This document shows, piece after piece, positions 1-9,166 of a DNA stretch of 64,000 bases. The stretch comes from Lewinellaceae bacterium (lineage in GTDB: Bacteria > Bacteroidota > Bacteroidia > Chitinophagales > Saprospiraceae). Where the stretch lies: NCBI GenBank assembly GCA_020636195.1, contig JACJYH010000001.1, positions 62,001-126,000 of the forward strand. Direction: 5' to 3'. The notes beneath the pieces are model-generated. The model had not been told where the DNA came from. It did not search any database and saw nothing but the letters and a program-made list of their open reading frames with translations. The stretch's first letter is position 1, and each line of letters opens with the position of its first letter. A program made the translations under genes and the position numbers.

Positions 1-918
1 AAAATTGCGCCACCTACAACGGAAGAGATCAAACTCATGCAGGCAGATCAGGTATTGATATCCCCACTTCAGCTTCCGGTATTGAAGGATGATTATCTAG
101 AGCATATAAAACAAAAGAGAATCACAGCATTAGCAATGGAATATCTCCAAGCAGATGACGGTTCTTATCCTATCGTAAGGATTATGAGCGAAATTGCAGG
201 CACCAGTGCAGTACTCACTGCAGCAGAATTTCTCAATAATTCTGCCAAAGGTGGTCGAGGTGTCTTGTTAGGTGGTATTTCAGGCGTGCCACCGGCAAAA
301 ATCGTGATCTTGGGTGCCGGATTTGTTGCAGAAACTGCTATAAAAATCGCTGTGCAATTAGGCGCATCGGTAAGAGTTTTTGACAACGATGTCACTAAGT
401 TGATGCGACTACAGAATGCAGTTGGTCGCCATTTACATACATCTACAATCAATCCAGTTTACCTAGCATATCAGCTCACTAGTGCCGACGTGGTGATTGG
501 TGCGATTCATAGTAAAAGTGGGCGCACACCCATTCTAGTTACCGAGGAAATGGTGGCACACATGAAAGAAGGTTCTGTCATCATAGACATCAGCATAGAT
601 CAAGGAGGCTGTTTTGAAACATCGCGGATGACCACTCTAGATACACCAACTTTCGTAAAACATGGCGTTATCCACTATTGTGTGCCCAACATCGCTTCAA
701 AAGTCAGTAGAACAGCATCTATGGCAGTCAGCAATATCATCACTCCTTTACTTTTGAAAATGGGTGCAGAACAAAACATTGACGCTGCGTTATTCATGCA
801 TTCCGGTCTGCGTCATGGCTGCTACAGCTACAAAGGGTGTATCACCAATGAGTATTTGAGTAAGAGATTTGGTCTGAAATATACAAACTTAGATCTCCTA
901 CTTACCAGCAAATTATAA
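1..918 (+). CDS. ald: Alanine dehydrogenase, 5'-truncated by window edge
   Basis: The reading frame is open from base 1, so the N-terminal part of the gene lies outside the window; about 305 residues remain. Alanine dehydrogenases convert L-alanine and NAD+ to pyruvate, ammonia and NADH in the cytoplasm. The visible part contains the Rossmann dinucleotide-binding stretch (ILGAGFVAE, with the GxGxxA-type glycine pattern), followed by VRVFDND, where the acidic residue would contact the NAD ribose. The segment GSVIIDISIDQGGCFETS matches the conserved IDQGG motif of the AlaDH/PNT family. The C-terminus has the extended form seen in Bacteroidota members. A small unknown gene follows after 18 bp in the same direction. 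Family assignment is firm; alanine rather than another amino acid as substrate is inferred from the family. Confidence 0.88.
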   Translation, partial: KIAPPTTEEIKLMQADQVLISPLQLPVLKDDYLEHIKQKRITALAMEYLQADDGSYPIVRIMSEIAGTSAVLTAAEFLNNSAKGGRGVLLGGISGVPPAKIVILGAGFVAETAIKIAVQLGASVRVFDNDVTKLMRLQNAVGRHLHTSTINPVYLAYQLTSADVVIGAIHSKSGRTPILVTEEMVAHMKEGSVIIDISIDQGGCFETSRMTTLDTPTFVKHGVIHYCVPNIASKVSRTASMAVSNIITPLLLKMGAEQNIDAALFMHSGLRHGCYSYKGCITNEYLSKRFGLKYTNLDLLLTSKL

Positions 919-936
919 ATAGTTTAATAGCAAAAG

Positions 937-1491
937 ATGGATTTATCAAATCTAAACAGTAAAGTCACCGCTTATCATTCTGTATTGGAAAATACTACCA
1001 ATTACAGAAAGGCATGGCATGCCGAAGTCAAACCATTGTTACTGGATACCCTTACAAAAATTGTCAAAGAAGTACAATTTCCAAAATGCACCATAGATGA
1101 ACGCAAAGAAATAGAAAATCTGGAGGCTGTTGTGCTTGACTTAGGTAATACTTCAAGTGGAATTTCCCAAAACTATGAAAACACAGATGTAAAACGGATT
1201 ATGATAAAATCCAATGGTTCTCTCATATACCAACAACTGTTCAATGGAAAAATCATGGTAATGATTCTCAATCCGCACATAGACGGATATGGCGAACAAA
1301 AACCACCCATCACAGTTGAAATTTTAAGACCCGATGAACTGAAAGTACCATTTATCATCAGACACATGGAGAATTTTATCAAAACCATCACAGATTGGGA
1401 AGATTTTGACGACGATGAACCACAAAAAAGCGTAATTGGATTTAATCCCATAGGCTTTAATCACAATACAGGTGAACCTCCTGCTAATTAA
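937..1491 (+). CDS. Conserved-looking protein of unknown function, 184 aa
   Basis: I do not recognise a family with confidence. The protein is soluble, without signal peptide or membrane segment. The N-terminal 70 residues are helical and charged; the middle (about 75-125) alternates short hydrophobic strands, and the C-terminus is acidic (EDFDDDEP) and ends in a Gly/Pro/Asn-rich tail. The start is 18 bp after the alanine dehydrogenase stop on the same strand, so the two are probably cotranscribed. It could be a small alpha/beta domain protein restricted to Bacteroidota. No function is assigned. Confidence 0.6.
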   Translation: MDLSNLNSKVTAYHSVLENTTNYRKAWHAEVKPLLLDTLTKIVKEVQFPKCTIDERKEIENLEAVVLDLGNTSSGISQNYENTDVKRIMIKSNGSLIYQQLFNGKIMVMILNPHIDGYGEQKPPITVEILRPDELKVPFIIRHMENFIKTITDWEDFDDDEPQKSVIGFNPIGFNHNTGEPPAN

Positions 1492-1541
1492 CGGGTATCA
1501 ATATTAAAAACTCATGACATTTTGACCGCTTAGAAAAATAT

Positions 1542-1617
1542 ATGCGACATTATTACATAAGAATATAATTGATTGTGCAGTGGAACTACAATTGATTGTG
1601 AGAATACACTGTCGCAT
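1542..1617. promoter_or_regulatory. Nested dyads upstream of lon
   Basis: An 8-bp inverted repeat (ATGCGACA at 1542-1549 and TGTCGCAT at 1610-1617) encloses two direct copies of AATTGATTGTG (1567-1577 and 1590-1600) spaced 23 bp apart. Each copy sits in an ACAAT-TG-ATTGT dyad; the second is perfect at 1588-1599 and the first has one mismatch. The arrangement, ending 25 bp before the lon start, looks like a tandem operator for a dimeric regulator or an RNA structure in the leader. Function is inference. Confidence 0.4.
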
Positions 1618-1642
1618 TTTGCACCAATAATTTTAATACCTT

Positions 1643-4060
1643 ATGTTTCAAAATATAAATAAATTACTCAATCCTGTGCTAGAAGAAGAAGGGGATTTTA
1701 TTCCTGTTTTCAGTACTGAAGATGATGAATTAAAATTTGATGAAGAGTACAAAAGTCACTTGCCGATATTGGCTTTGAAAAATACTGTTCTTTTCCCGGG
1801 AGTTGTATTTCCTATCACTGTAGGCAGAGATAAATCTATCAAAGCATTACAAAAAGCGGATAAAGGCGATAAAATGCTAGGTGTTTTGACGCAAAAGGAT
1901 ATGGAGAGTGAAGATCCGGATCAAGATGGGTTACACAAAGTCGGTACGATAGCAAGAATTATAAAGATATTAAAAATGCCTGATGGTAGCACAACCGCCA
2001 TTTTGCAGGGTAGAAAGAGGTTTAAACCCGTTAGGTTTTTACCCAATGAGAAGTTTTTAGAGGCTGAAATTTTACCAATGGACGAAGATGTGCCTGAAAA
2101 AAACATTGAGTTCAATGCCATGATTTCCTCCATCAGAGAATACGCTCAAAAAATCATAGAGCTTTCACCCAATATTCCCACTGAAGCGAAGCTTATGGTT
2201 CAAAATATCAAAAACAATGGCTTTCTCATCAATTTCATCGCTTCAAATCTCAATCTCACTGTAGATAAAAAGCAAGAAATCTTAGAAATGGATGACTACA
2301 TTGTGAAAGCAAATCATGTCATCAAGATCATGAATAATGAGTTGCAACTGTTACAACTGAAGGATAAAATAGAAAATAAGGTTCGTGGAGACCTTGAAAA
2401 GCAACAAAAAGAGTACTTCCTCAACCAACAACTAAAAACCATTCAGGAAGAGCTTGGCGGAAATCCACAAGATGAGGAACTCAATAAATTGCAGGAGCAA
2501 TCTCTCAAAAAAGAATGGCCGGAATATGCCAAGGATACATTTTCAAGAGAAATAGCTAAGGCCCGTAGAATAAACCCACAGATGGCGGAGTATTCTGTAA
2601 CCTTGAGTTATTTAGAGTTTATGTTGGAACTACCTTGGAATACTATTTCAAAGGATAATTTTAACCTGACACGTGTCGAGAAAGTCCTCAATAAAGACCA
2701 TTTTGGACTTGATGATGTAAAAAAGCGCATCCTTGAGCACTTGGCTGTTTTAAAACTAAAAGGTGACATGAAGGCGCCAATTCTTTGTTTGGTTGGTCCT
2801 CCCGGCGTAGGAAAAACCAGTCTTGGCAAAAGTATAGCGTCAGCACTGAACCGTAAATTTATCAGGATGGCATTGGGTGGACTCCATGATGAAAGTGAAA
2901 TCAGAGGGCATCGTCGTACTTACATCGGTGCAATGCCCGGTAGAATCCTACAATCGATAAAGAAATCAAAGACATCCAACCCTGTATTTCTCCTAGATGA
3001 AATAGACAAATTGGGCAAAGATTTTCGTGGTGACCCTTCATCTGCTCTACTGGAAGTTTTGGATCCTGAGCAGAACTCTACCTTTCATGATAACTATCTG
3101 GATATTGAATATGATCTTTCAAAAGTCCTATTCATAGCTACAGCAAACAGCCTCCAAAGTATTCAACCTGCCCTACTGGACAGAATGGAAATCATAGACA
3201 TCAGTGGGTATTCCATGGAGGAGAAAGAAGAAATTGGGAAAAGGCATTTAGTACCAAAACAACTCAGCGAGCATGGACTAAAGCCAAAAAATATCTCCTT
3301 GTCAACTTCCATAATGCGGTTTATCATAGATAAATACACCAGAGAATCAGGAGTACGTAGTTTGGAGAGGATGATTGCAGGTGTCATGCGTTATATTGCA
3401 AAAAAAGTAGCCACCAACGAGGCATATAATATTAAAGTGTCAGAGGAAGACGTCATGGATGCCTTGGGCCCAATCCGTTTTGACAACGATATCTACCACC
3501 AAGTCAATATGCCAGGCGTTGCTGTTGGTTTGGCGTGGACACGAGTGGGTGGAGACATTTTATTTATCGAAGCAAGTAAAAACAAGGGCAAGGGTGCGCT
3601 GTCACTGACAGGTAATCTCGGTGATGTCATGAAAGAATCGGCATCTACAGCGCTGAGTTATATCAAAGCCAATTCAGAATTATTGGGAATAGATCCAAAT
3701 ATTTTTGAATCTACAGACATACACATTCACGTTCCTGAAGGTGCCATACCAAAAGATGGACCAAGTGCAGGCGTCACGATGCTTACAGCAATTACTTCAG
3801 CATTGTCCGGTAATGTTGTCAAGTCACATTTGGCTATGACAGGAGAAATCACTTTGAGAGGAAAAGTGTTGCCGGTAGGCGGTATCAAGGAAAAAATTCT
3901 TGCTGCAAAAAGAGCCGGAATCACACATATACTACTTTGCGAGGACAATAAGAGACACGTAGAGCAAATACCCAAAGATTATATCAAGGGATTGCATTTC
4001 GAATACGTTAAAACAATGAAACAGGTGATAGATTATGCAATAGTCAAGGCTAAAAAATAG
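1643..4060 (+). CDS. lon: ATP-dependent protease Lon (LonA type)
   Basis: Cytoplasmic AAA+ serine protease that unfolds and degrades damaged and regulatory proteins. At 805 residues it has the full LonA layout: N-terminal substrate-binding domain (about 35-240), coiled linker (240-330), AAA+ module with Walker A GPPGVGKTS near residue 385 and Walker B FLLDEID, then the protease domain. The catalytic serine is S708 in PKDGPSAG and the partner lysine is K749 in GGIKEK, so the Ser-Lys dyad is intact. Start ATG follows a 151-bp intergenic region with nested dyads that may be regulatory. The 3' end overlaps the convergent glycosyltransferase gene by 11 bp, with no terminator between them. Confidence 0.98.
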   Translation: MFQNINKLLNPVLEEEGDFIPVFSTEDDELKFDEEYKSHLPILALKNTVLFPGVVFPITVGRDKSIKALQKADKGDKMLGVLTQKDMESEDPDQDGLHKVGTIARIIKILKMPDGSTTAILQGRKRFKPVRFLPNEKFLEAEILPMDEDVPEKNIEFNAMISSIREYAQKIIELSPNIPTEAKLMVQNIKNNGFLINFIASNLNLTVDKKQEILEMDDYIVKANHVIKIMNNELQLLQLKDKIENKVRGDLEKQQKEYFLNQQLKTIQEELGGNPQDEELNKLQEQSLKKEWPEYAKDTFSREIAKARRINPQMAEYSVTLSYLEFMLELPWNTISKDNFNLTRVEKVLNKDHFGLDDVKKRILEHLAVLKLKGDMKAPILCLVGPPGVGKTSLGKSIASALNRKFIRMALGGLHDESEIRGHRRTYIGAMPGRILQSIKKSKTSNPVFLLDEIDKLGKDFRGDPSSALLEVLDPEQNSTFHDNYLDIEYDLSKVLFIATANSLQSIQPALLDRMEIIDISGYSMEEKEEIGKRHLVPKQLSEHGLKPKNISLSTSIMRFIIDKYTRESGVRSLERMIAGVMRYIAKKVATNEAYNIKVSEEDVMDALGPIRFDNDIYHQVNMPGVAVGLAWTRVGGDILFIEASKNKGKGALSLTGNLGDVMKESASTALSYIKANSELLGIDPNIFESTDIHIHVPEGAIPKDGPSAGVTMLTAITSALSGNVVKSHLAMTGEITLRGKVLPVGGIKEKILAAKRAGITHILLCEDNKRHVEQIPKDYIKGLHFEYVKTMKQVIDYAIVKAKK

Positions 4061-4958
4061 CTTTCAATTTGCTTTTGATGTTATCCTTCCATTGTACCAT
4101 TCGGAAAGTTTGTGGATCAGGATTATCTAAAATACCTGAATATGATGTGCCTAGGCGCAGATAGTACCTTAAAAAGGTGGAACTTGATACCTTCCATTTG
4201 AGTAAAAATTGAGTCCTACCATCATTTTTCTTGACCCTTTCGGTGGATTTTGACATAAAATGATATACTCGACTTTTTCCAACACCCATAAAGTCTCTAA
4301 CACCTATTTTCCATAGTTTCATCATGAAGTCAGGATCACTGTACATTCCCGGTGAAAACTCTACACTAAGACCTCCAACAAGAGACCAAATTGATCTTGG
4401 CACAACCAATGGATACCATTGTGATCCATTCCAATCCTCGTGGGAATAACTGTCATATTCTTCCAAAAACAAGGCTTCATCAAAGGTCTCTGCATTTTTT
4501 CCATAGTTTTTTCCCACAATTACGCAAGGATTATGCTTGTCTTCCCATTCTATCATGGTACCACTCAGACACCAAAGATCACCTTGCCTTTTCTGTATTT
4601 GTTGGAGAAGGTATGCATCCCAGCCAGGAGCCACATACATGTCGTCGTTTAGAATTAATATGTAGTCACATTTGGCCAAAGAAGAGGCTGCATTGGTGCC
4701 CACACATACGCCTACATTTTCCGGTGAAATAGTAAAAGAAATCTTTTCTTGCTTTAGGAAGGATACACTTTGATCACAGTGACCATTGAGATGAACGCAA
4801 ATTTGGTGATGAAATGAGCTATTTTTTTGAATTGATTCAACCAATAACTTCAAATGTTGAAAATTCTTCCATGAAGGTATAAGAATGCTGAAAATAGCGT
4901 CAGGATTTTTCGGATGCGGGTGAGAAACTATCTTATGCGAAATATCAAATGAATCCAT
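4050..4958 (-). CDS. Family 2 glycosyltransferase
   Basis: A 302-residue cytoplasmic or membrane-associated GT-A fold enzyme expected to transfer a sugar from a nucleotide sugar to an acceptor in cell-surface glycan synthesis. It has the N-terminal IFSILIPSWKN strand, the NVGVCVGTNAA segment that lines the nucleotide pocket, and a LNDDMYV motif that is the DxD-like metal site. The segment GMYSDPDFMMKLWK carries the downstream acidic catalytic region. There is no membrane segment. Its start codon shares one base with the stop of radA (TAATG), so it is translationally coupled to radA. Donor and acceptor cannot be told. Its 3' end overlaps lon on the other strand. Confidence 0.85.
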   Translation of the reverse strand: MDSFDISHKIVSHPHPKNPDAIFSILIPSWKNFQHLKLLVESIQKNSSFHHQICVHLNGHCDQSVSFLKQEKISFTISPENVGVCVGTNAASSLAKCDYILILNDDMYVAPGWDAYLLQQIQKRQGDLWCLSGTMIEWEDKHNPCVIVGKNYGKNAETFDEALFLEEYDSYSHEDWNGSQWYPLVVPRSIWSLVGGLSVEFSPGMYSDPDFMMKLWKIGVRDFMGVGKSRVYHFMSKSTERVKKNDGRTQFLLKWKVSSSTFLRYYLRLGTSYSGILDNPDPQTFRMVQWKDNIKSKLKAIF

Positions 4959-6322
4959 TATCTATATATTTCCGTCAATAAATCATCCACTTTCGAAAGC
5001 ACCGTGACTTTGACATCAAATTTCTTGTGTTTTACACTATCGGATTTATACTTTGAAATAAAAATCTGTTCAAAACCGAGTCTAGATGCTTCTGCTATGC
5101 GTTGTTCCACCCTGCTGACAGGTCTGATTTCTCCGGAAAGTCCCACTTCACCGGCAAAACACCATTTTTTAGGGATGTGGACATTTTGTAATGATGATAT
5201 CAAGGCAGCAATAATAGCCAAGTCAATGGATGGATCTGCTACTTTGATGCCTCCTGCAATATTGAGGAAAATGTCATTTTGCCCAAAGGGAAGGCCACAT
5301 CTTTTCTCCAAAACCGCAACCAACATGGCTAATCGCCTGAGGTCAAAACCCGTGGACGAACGTTGTGGATTGCCATATATCGCCGGACTTACCAGAGCTT
5401 GAGTCTCAATCAATAGTGGTCTTAAACCTTCTATAGATGCCGCAATGGTACTGCCACTTAATGCAGAATCTTCGGGAGAAATGAGCATTTCAGATGGATT
5501 ATTGATCTCTCTGAGACCTCCCTCTTCCATATGGTAGATCCCTATCTCATCTGTTGAGCCAAATCTATTCTTTATCGTCCTTAGAATCCTATATGCATAG
5601 TGTTGATCCCCTTCAAATTGAAGCACAACATCAACAATGTGTTCTAAAATCTTTGGTCCTGCTATACCGCCTTCCTTAGTTATGTGGCCAATAATGAAAA
5701 CAGGAATATTGGTTTCCTTAGAAAATCTTTGTAGTTCAGCGGTACATTCCCTTACTTGTGTGATGCTACCCGGCGTGGATTCCACATGCGGAGATTCTAA
5801 GGTTTGGATGGAATCTATGATCACCATAGTAGGTGATAATTTTTGAGCAGACTGTAGGATAGTTTGGACATTTGTCTCAGTTAATATATAACATGCCGGA
5901 TTGGTATGCCTTATTCTATCGGCACGAAGCTTTATCTGCTCAGCACTTTCTTCACCTGAAACATAAAGAACATTTGATTTTTGGTATAGAGCTACCTGAA
6001 GCATGAGTGTGGATTTTCCAATTCCGGGCTGACCGCCAATCAAAATGATGGAACCTCGAACTAAGCCACCACCCAAAACTCTATTCAACTCAGCACTTCC
6101 TGTATTTATTCTCTTGATTGGTTCAGAGCCAATCTCTGAAATTGAAATTGGTATATTTTTATCTCCTTTATTCTCAGCGCCCCATGACCTCTTTGTGGTA
6201 GAAGTCTTGGTAATGACTTCTTCTACGTAAGTATTCCATTGACCACAGGAAGGACATTTGCCAATCCACTTGGCTGATTCAGCTCCACATTCCTTGCAAA
6301 AGAAAGTTATTTTAGACTTCAA
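4958..6322 (-). CDS. radA: DNA repair protein RadA
   Basis: RecA-like ATPase that drives branch migration and processing of recombination intermediates. The 454 residues show a C4 zinc finger (C9, C12, C23, C26), Walker A GGQPGIGKST at 96-105, the RadA signature KNRFG near 250, and a C-terminal Lon-protease-like fold without the catalytic dyad, as is normal for the family. The only plausible start is a TTG: an in-frame TAA lies 9 bases upstream and no ATG precedes the zinc finger. The upstream DNA is a string of A and T homopolymers. The downstream glycosyltransferase is coupled through a one-base overlap. Confidence 0.96.
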   Translation of the reverse strand: MKSKITFFCKECGAESAKWIGKCPSCGQWNTYVEEVITKTSTTKRSWGAENKGDKNIPISISEIGSEPIKRINTGSAELNRVLGGGLVRGSIILIGGQPGIGKSTLMLQVALYQKSNVLYVSGEESAEQIKLRADRIRHTNPACYILTETNVQTILQSAQKLSPTMVIIDSIQTLESPHVESTPGSITQVRECTAELQRFSKETNIPVFIIGHITKEGGIAGPKILEHIVDVVLQFEGDQHYAYRILRTIKNRFGSTDEIGIYHMEEGGLREINNPSEMLISPEDSALSGSTIAASIEGLRPLLIETQALVSPAIYGNPQRSSTGFDLRRLAMLVAVLEKRCGLPFGQNDIFLNIAGGIKVADPSIDLAIIAALISSLQNVHIPKKWCFAGEVGLSGEIRPVSRVEQRIAEASRLGFEQIFISKYKSDSVKHKKFDVKVTVLSKVDDLLTEIYR

Positions 6323-6457
6323 AAAAAAATTTTAAAAAATTTTTAAAAAAAATGTGTGTCCATAAAAATCAATTCGTCATAACAACAATTGATAAAATAC
6401 ACATATTCCAAAAGTGGATAAAATTTAATTGTTTTTCAATTGGTTTTTTGGGGTTAT

Positions 6458-6492
6458 GCGGGGTGCGAATGCTAATTCGACCTCGCTTTTTT
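6458..6492 (+). terminator. Orphan terminator-like hairpin on the plus strand
   Basis: GCGGGG (6458-6463) pairs with CCTCGC (6481-6486), and after a small internal loop CGAAT (6466-6470) pairs with ATTCG (6475-6479) across a 4-base loop. Six T residues follow immediately. This is the form of an intrinsic terminator on the plus strand, but both flanking genes are on the minus strand. It may end an antisense or small RNA. Confidence 0.45.
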
Positions 6493-6533
6493 CTCAATAC
6501 AAATTTGATGATTGCAAATTTTTATATACTAAG

Positions 6534-6588
6534 AATGCCTTAGAATTATGTTAATGTAGGGACATAATTTCTAAGGCATTTCTTTTTT
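6534..6588. terminator. Long hairpin after the coiled-coil gene, probably bidirectional
   Basis: AATGCCTTAGAATTATG (6534-6550) pairs with CATAATTTCTAAGGCATT (6563-6580), about 17 bp with one bulged base and a 12-base loop. It lies 20 bp beyond the stop of the minus-strand gene at 6609, which fits a terminator for that gene. The T-rich side (TCTTTTTT at 6581-6588) is on the plus strand, so it should work at least as well in the other direction. Confidence 0.55.
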
Positions 6589-6608
6589 AAATTAAACTAT
6601 TCAGAAAA

Positions 6609-8108
6609 CTATTCTTCTTCGTTATCTTTGAGAGTTAAGGTATCTTCTTCTGTCTCTGAAATAGAGGATTTCACATTTTCTGCTAAATCTTCTACCTTAT
6701 CTTCAACCTTTTCATACACTTCTGTCAACTCTTCCTTTGCTGCTTTCGCTACGTCTGCCATCTTGTCTGAAAGATCTTCTACCATATCTCCTGATTTATC
6801 AGCAAGGTCCTCCAATTTATCCCCCACGACTTCAGCAATGGCTTTGGCGGAATCTACGACGTCTTCCATAAAATTCTCAGCAGATTCAGCTAAGGATGCC
6901 AGCATGCTACTTCCTTTTTTCTTTTTAGACTCAGAAATCTCACTGGCTGCTTTCGCTAAGTCATCAGAAATTGGTTCAAATTGTTTGGCTTGTTCTGAAA
7001 TATCTGAAGCAATTTTCTGTTTTACAATATCTTTTGCCTCTTCTACTTTCTCTATTTTAGCCATCCTTCGCTTTTCCTTCTCCAACTTTTGTTCTATTTC
7101 AACCTTTGTCTTTTCCATGTCGGTATATTTCTCTAATTTGGATTTATACCGCTCATCTATCATATTTATTTTAGCTTGACGCAAAAGTGATTCTAACTGA
7201 CCATCACTTTCGCCTACCTTTTTATTTTGATAATCCAAGTCTTTTTTATCTAAATCGATGGAACGCTTCATTTTCTGCATTGCTGCAATCAATCCTTTGT
7301 ACCTGGACTCTAACCTAGACACATGACTACCGGCTCCGGAGCCTGCTTGGCTGCCTCTTTTGTCTTTAAGTTTTTTGAAGGCTACGTCAATACTGTTCCA
7401 TATTTCAGTTCTATCTTCCCTTGTAAACTTGACATCTTTGACCTTGGCTTGTATTTTCTTTAAATCTTCAAAGAGCGGACTTAGCCCAAAACCTTTTTCT
7501 ATTTTTTCTTCAATTTCAGTCAGTTCCTGCTTGAAATTATCAAAAAATGATTTTGATTGGGTCTCAAATTCTTCATCCAGTGACTTTTTATATTCTTTGA
7601 GTTTATCAAAAAGATGATTGGTTTTGTCCCTCAATGCCGCACCTTGTTCTCTGAAAAGGTTCTTCTCATTGACCTGTGTTTGTACCTTGCCCCAAAAGGA
7701 TTTCAAATCACTCCATACGTCTTGATCAAATGAAGTCAGTTTTTCAACTTTTTCTTTTAGTTCCTCGAGCTCAGATTTATACATTTCATATAACTTAGAT
7801 GAAAGTACTACAAAATGCCATTCTGTCTGGGCTCTATTGATCTGATCTGTTTTGTCCACCTTGATCTCATCAGGTAATATACTATCCGTGACTGAGAGTT
7901 TTCTTACAATCTTGTGGTAATGTGCCGGAAACTCGATTTCCTTATCGTTGGTCCAGTTTTCACTCAATTCCTTGTAAAAAGACTCGGTGGCTTCAGCTTC
8001 ATTAAAAGTGTAAATATCTACTTCATTTTGCTTCTCAAGCAATTCTAATGCGACTAAAATCTTCTCTTCCTTTTCATTCGTACCCCAAAGTACTAACTTG
8101 CGTCTCAT
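6609..8108 (-). CDS. Long coiled-coil protein, 499 aa, unknown function
   Basis: No family is recognised with confidence. Residues 1-110 form a compact N-terminal region starting with an alpha/beta-like stretch (RRKLVLWGTN). Residues 110-370 are almost entirely charged helices with heptad-like spacing; the segments at about 145-185 and 215-255 (FEDLKKIQ, then IWNSIDVAFKKLKDKR) resemble the three-helix units of DUF349 proteins, a tentative likeness. A Gly/Ser hinge sits near 260. The last 120 residues are amphipathic with repeated DKLEDLADK / DKVEDLAEN units, like LEA or apolipoprotein-type membrane- or surface-binding helices. There is no signal peptide, so a cytoplasmic scaffold or stress role is possible. 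It stands alone between asd and radA. Confidence 0.65.
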   Translation of the reverse strand: MRRKLVLWGTNEKEEKILVALELLEKQNEVDIYTFNEAEATESFYKELSENWTNDKEIEFPAHYHKIVRKLSVTDSILPDEIKVDKTDQINRAQTEWHFVVLSSKLYEMYKSELEELKEKVEKLTSFDQDVWSDLKSFWGKVQTQVNEKNLFREQGAALRDKTNHLFDKLKEYKKSLDEEFETQSKSFFDNFKQELTEIEEKIEKGFGLSPLFEDLKKIQAKVKDVKFTREDRTEIWNSIDVAFKKLKDKRGSQAGSGAGSHVSRLESRYKGLIAAMQKMKRSIDLDKKDLDYQNKKVGESDGQLESLLRQAKINMIDERYKSKLEKYTDMEKTKVEIEQKLEKEKRRMAKIEKVEEAKDIVKQKIASDISEQAKQFEPISDDLAKAASEISESKKKKGSSMLASLAESAENFMEDVVDSAKAIAEVVGDKLEDLADKSGDMVEDLSDKMADVAKAAKEELTEVYEKVEDKVEDLAENVKSSISETEEDTLTLKDNEEE

Positions 8109-8167
8109 GTGCGGTGTTCTTTAAAATCAATAAATAAACTGTGTAAAGTAATAAATAATATCTAAAA

Positions 8168-9166
8168 TTATACCAAATTCTGTGCTACCAAATATTGAGC
8201 AATCTGTACTGCATTCGTTGCTGCGCCTTTCCTAAGATTGTCCGCTACTATCCATAAATTCAATCCATTTTCTATAGACAAATCCCTTCTTATTCTGCCC
8301 ACAAATACATCATTTTTGTCTTTTGCGAATAATGGCATGGGATAAATATGTGCATTGACATCATCCAAGACGGTGATTCCAGGTGCGGAATTGAGCAATG
8401 TATAAACATCTTCCAAGCTATAAGGTTTTGAGAATTCTACATTTACGCTCTCGGAGTGACCACCATCAACGGGTACTCTGACTGCAGTCGCCGTGATTTT
8501 GATTCCTCCATCATTCATAATCTTTTGTGTTTCATTAACGAGTTTCATCTCTTCTTTTGTATAATTATGCTCCACAAAAACATCACATTGTGGAATACAA
8601 TTGGCAAAAATGGGATAATGATAAGCCATCTCCTCTTTGTCTTGTTGCACACCTCTGCGTTCTGAATCGTATTGTTTTACAGCTTTTACACCGGTTCCGG
8701 TAAAAGATTGATACGTTGAGATAACCAATCTCTTGATCTGAAATGCTTTATGCAGCGGCCAAAGCGCCATAACCATTTGTATGGTAGAACAGTTTGGGTT
8801 TGCTATAATTTTATCGTCGGAAGTAATCTGATTAGCATTTATTTCAGGTACAATGAGTTTTTTAGTTGGATCCATCCGCCAAGCACTCGAATTATCAATG
8901 ACAAAACAACCTACTTCTGCAAATTTTGGAGCCCATTCTAAAGAAGTTTGCCCACCTGCTGAAAATATAGCTATATCAGGTTTTTGACTTATTGCTTCAT
9001 CCATGGATAAAACACGATATTCCTTACCCTTGAATTCTATTTGTTTGCCCACAGATTTTTCAGAAGCGACAGGCAAATATTCATCAAATGGAAATTGAAA
9101 TTCTTCCAATACCTTATTCATCATACCGCCAACCAAACCTGTAACACCAACAACTGCTAGTTTCAT
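8168..9166 (-). CDS. asd: Aspartate-semialdehyde dehydrogenase
   Basis: Catalyses NADPH-dependent reduction of aspartyl phosphate to aspartate semialdehyde, the branch point to lysine, diaminopimelate, threonine and methionine. The 332 residues begin with the Rossmann motif VVGVTGLVGG; the catalytic cysteine is C126 in NPNCSTIQ, and the substrate-binding histidine is in VDGGHSE. Length and motifs match the standard bacterial enzyme. It is transcribed away from the lamin-tail protein gene across a 100-bp region; the coiled-coil gene lies 59 bp downstream on the same strand. Confidence 0.97.
   Translation of the reverse strand: MKLAVVGVTGLVGGMMNKVLEEFQFPFDEYLPVASEKSVGKQIEFKGKEYRVLSMDEAISQKPDIAIFSAGGQTSLEWAPKFAEVGCFVIDNSSAWRMDPTKKLIVPEINANQITSDDKIIANPNCSTIQMVMALWPLHKAFQIKRLVISTYQSFTGTGVKAVKQYDSERRGVQQDKEEMAYHYPIFANCIPQCDVFVEHNYTKEEMKLVNETQKIMNDGGIKITATAVRVPVDGGHSESVNVEFSKPYSLEDVYTLLNSAPGITVLDDVNAHIYPMPLFAKDKNDVFVGRIRRDLSIENGLNLWIVADNLRKGAATNAVQIAQYLVAQNLV

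Noticed and set aside
4050..4060. The lon/glycosyltransferase 3' overlap as a sign of frameshift
   Set aside because: Both proteins end at normal places for their families; short convergent overlaps are ordinary in compact genomes.
6352..6543. 63-codon open frame on the plus strand between radA and the coiled-coil gene
   Set aside because: Composition is atypical, there is no family resemblance, and it runs through the 6458-6492 hairpin; better explained as chance in intergenic DNA.
6628..7179. 183-codon open frame antisense to the coiled-coil gene
   Set aside because: Ser/Phe-rich low-complexity translation is the mirror of the Lys/Glu-rich coiled coil on the other strand.
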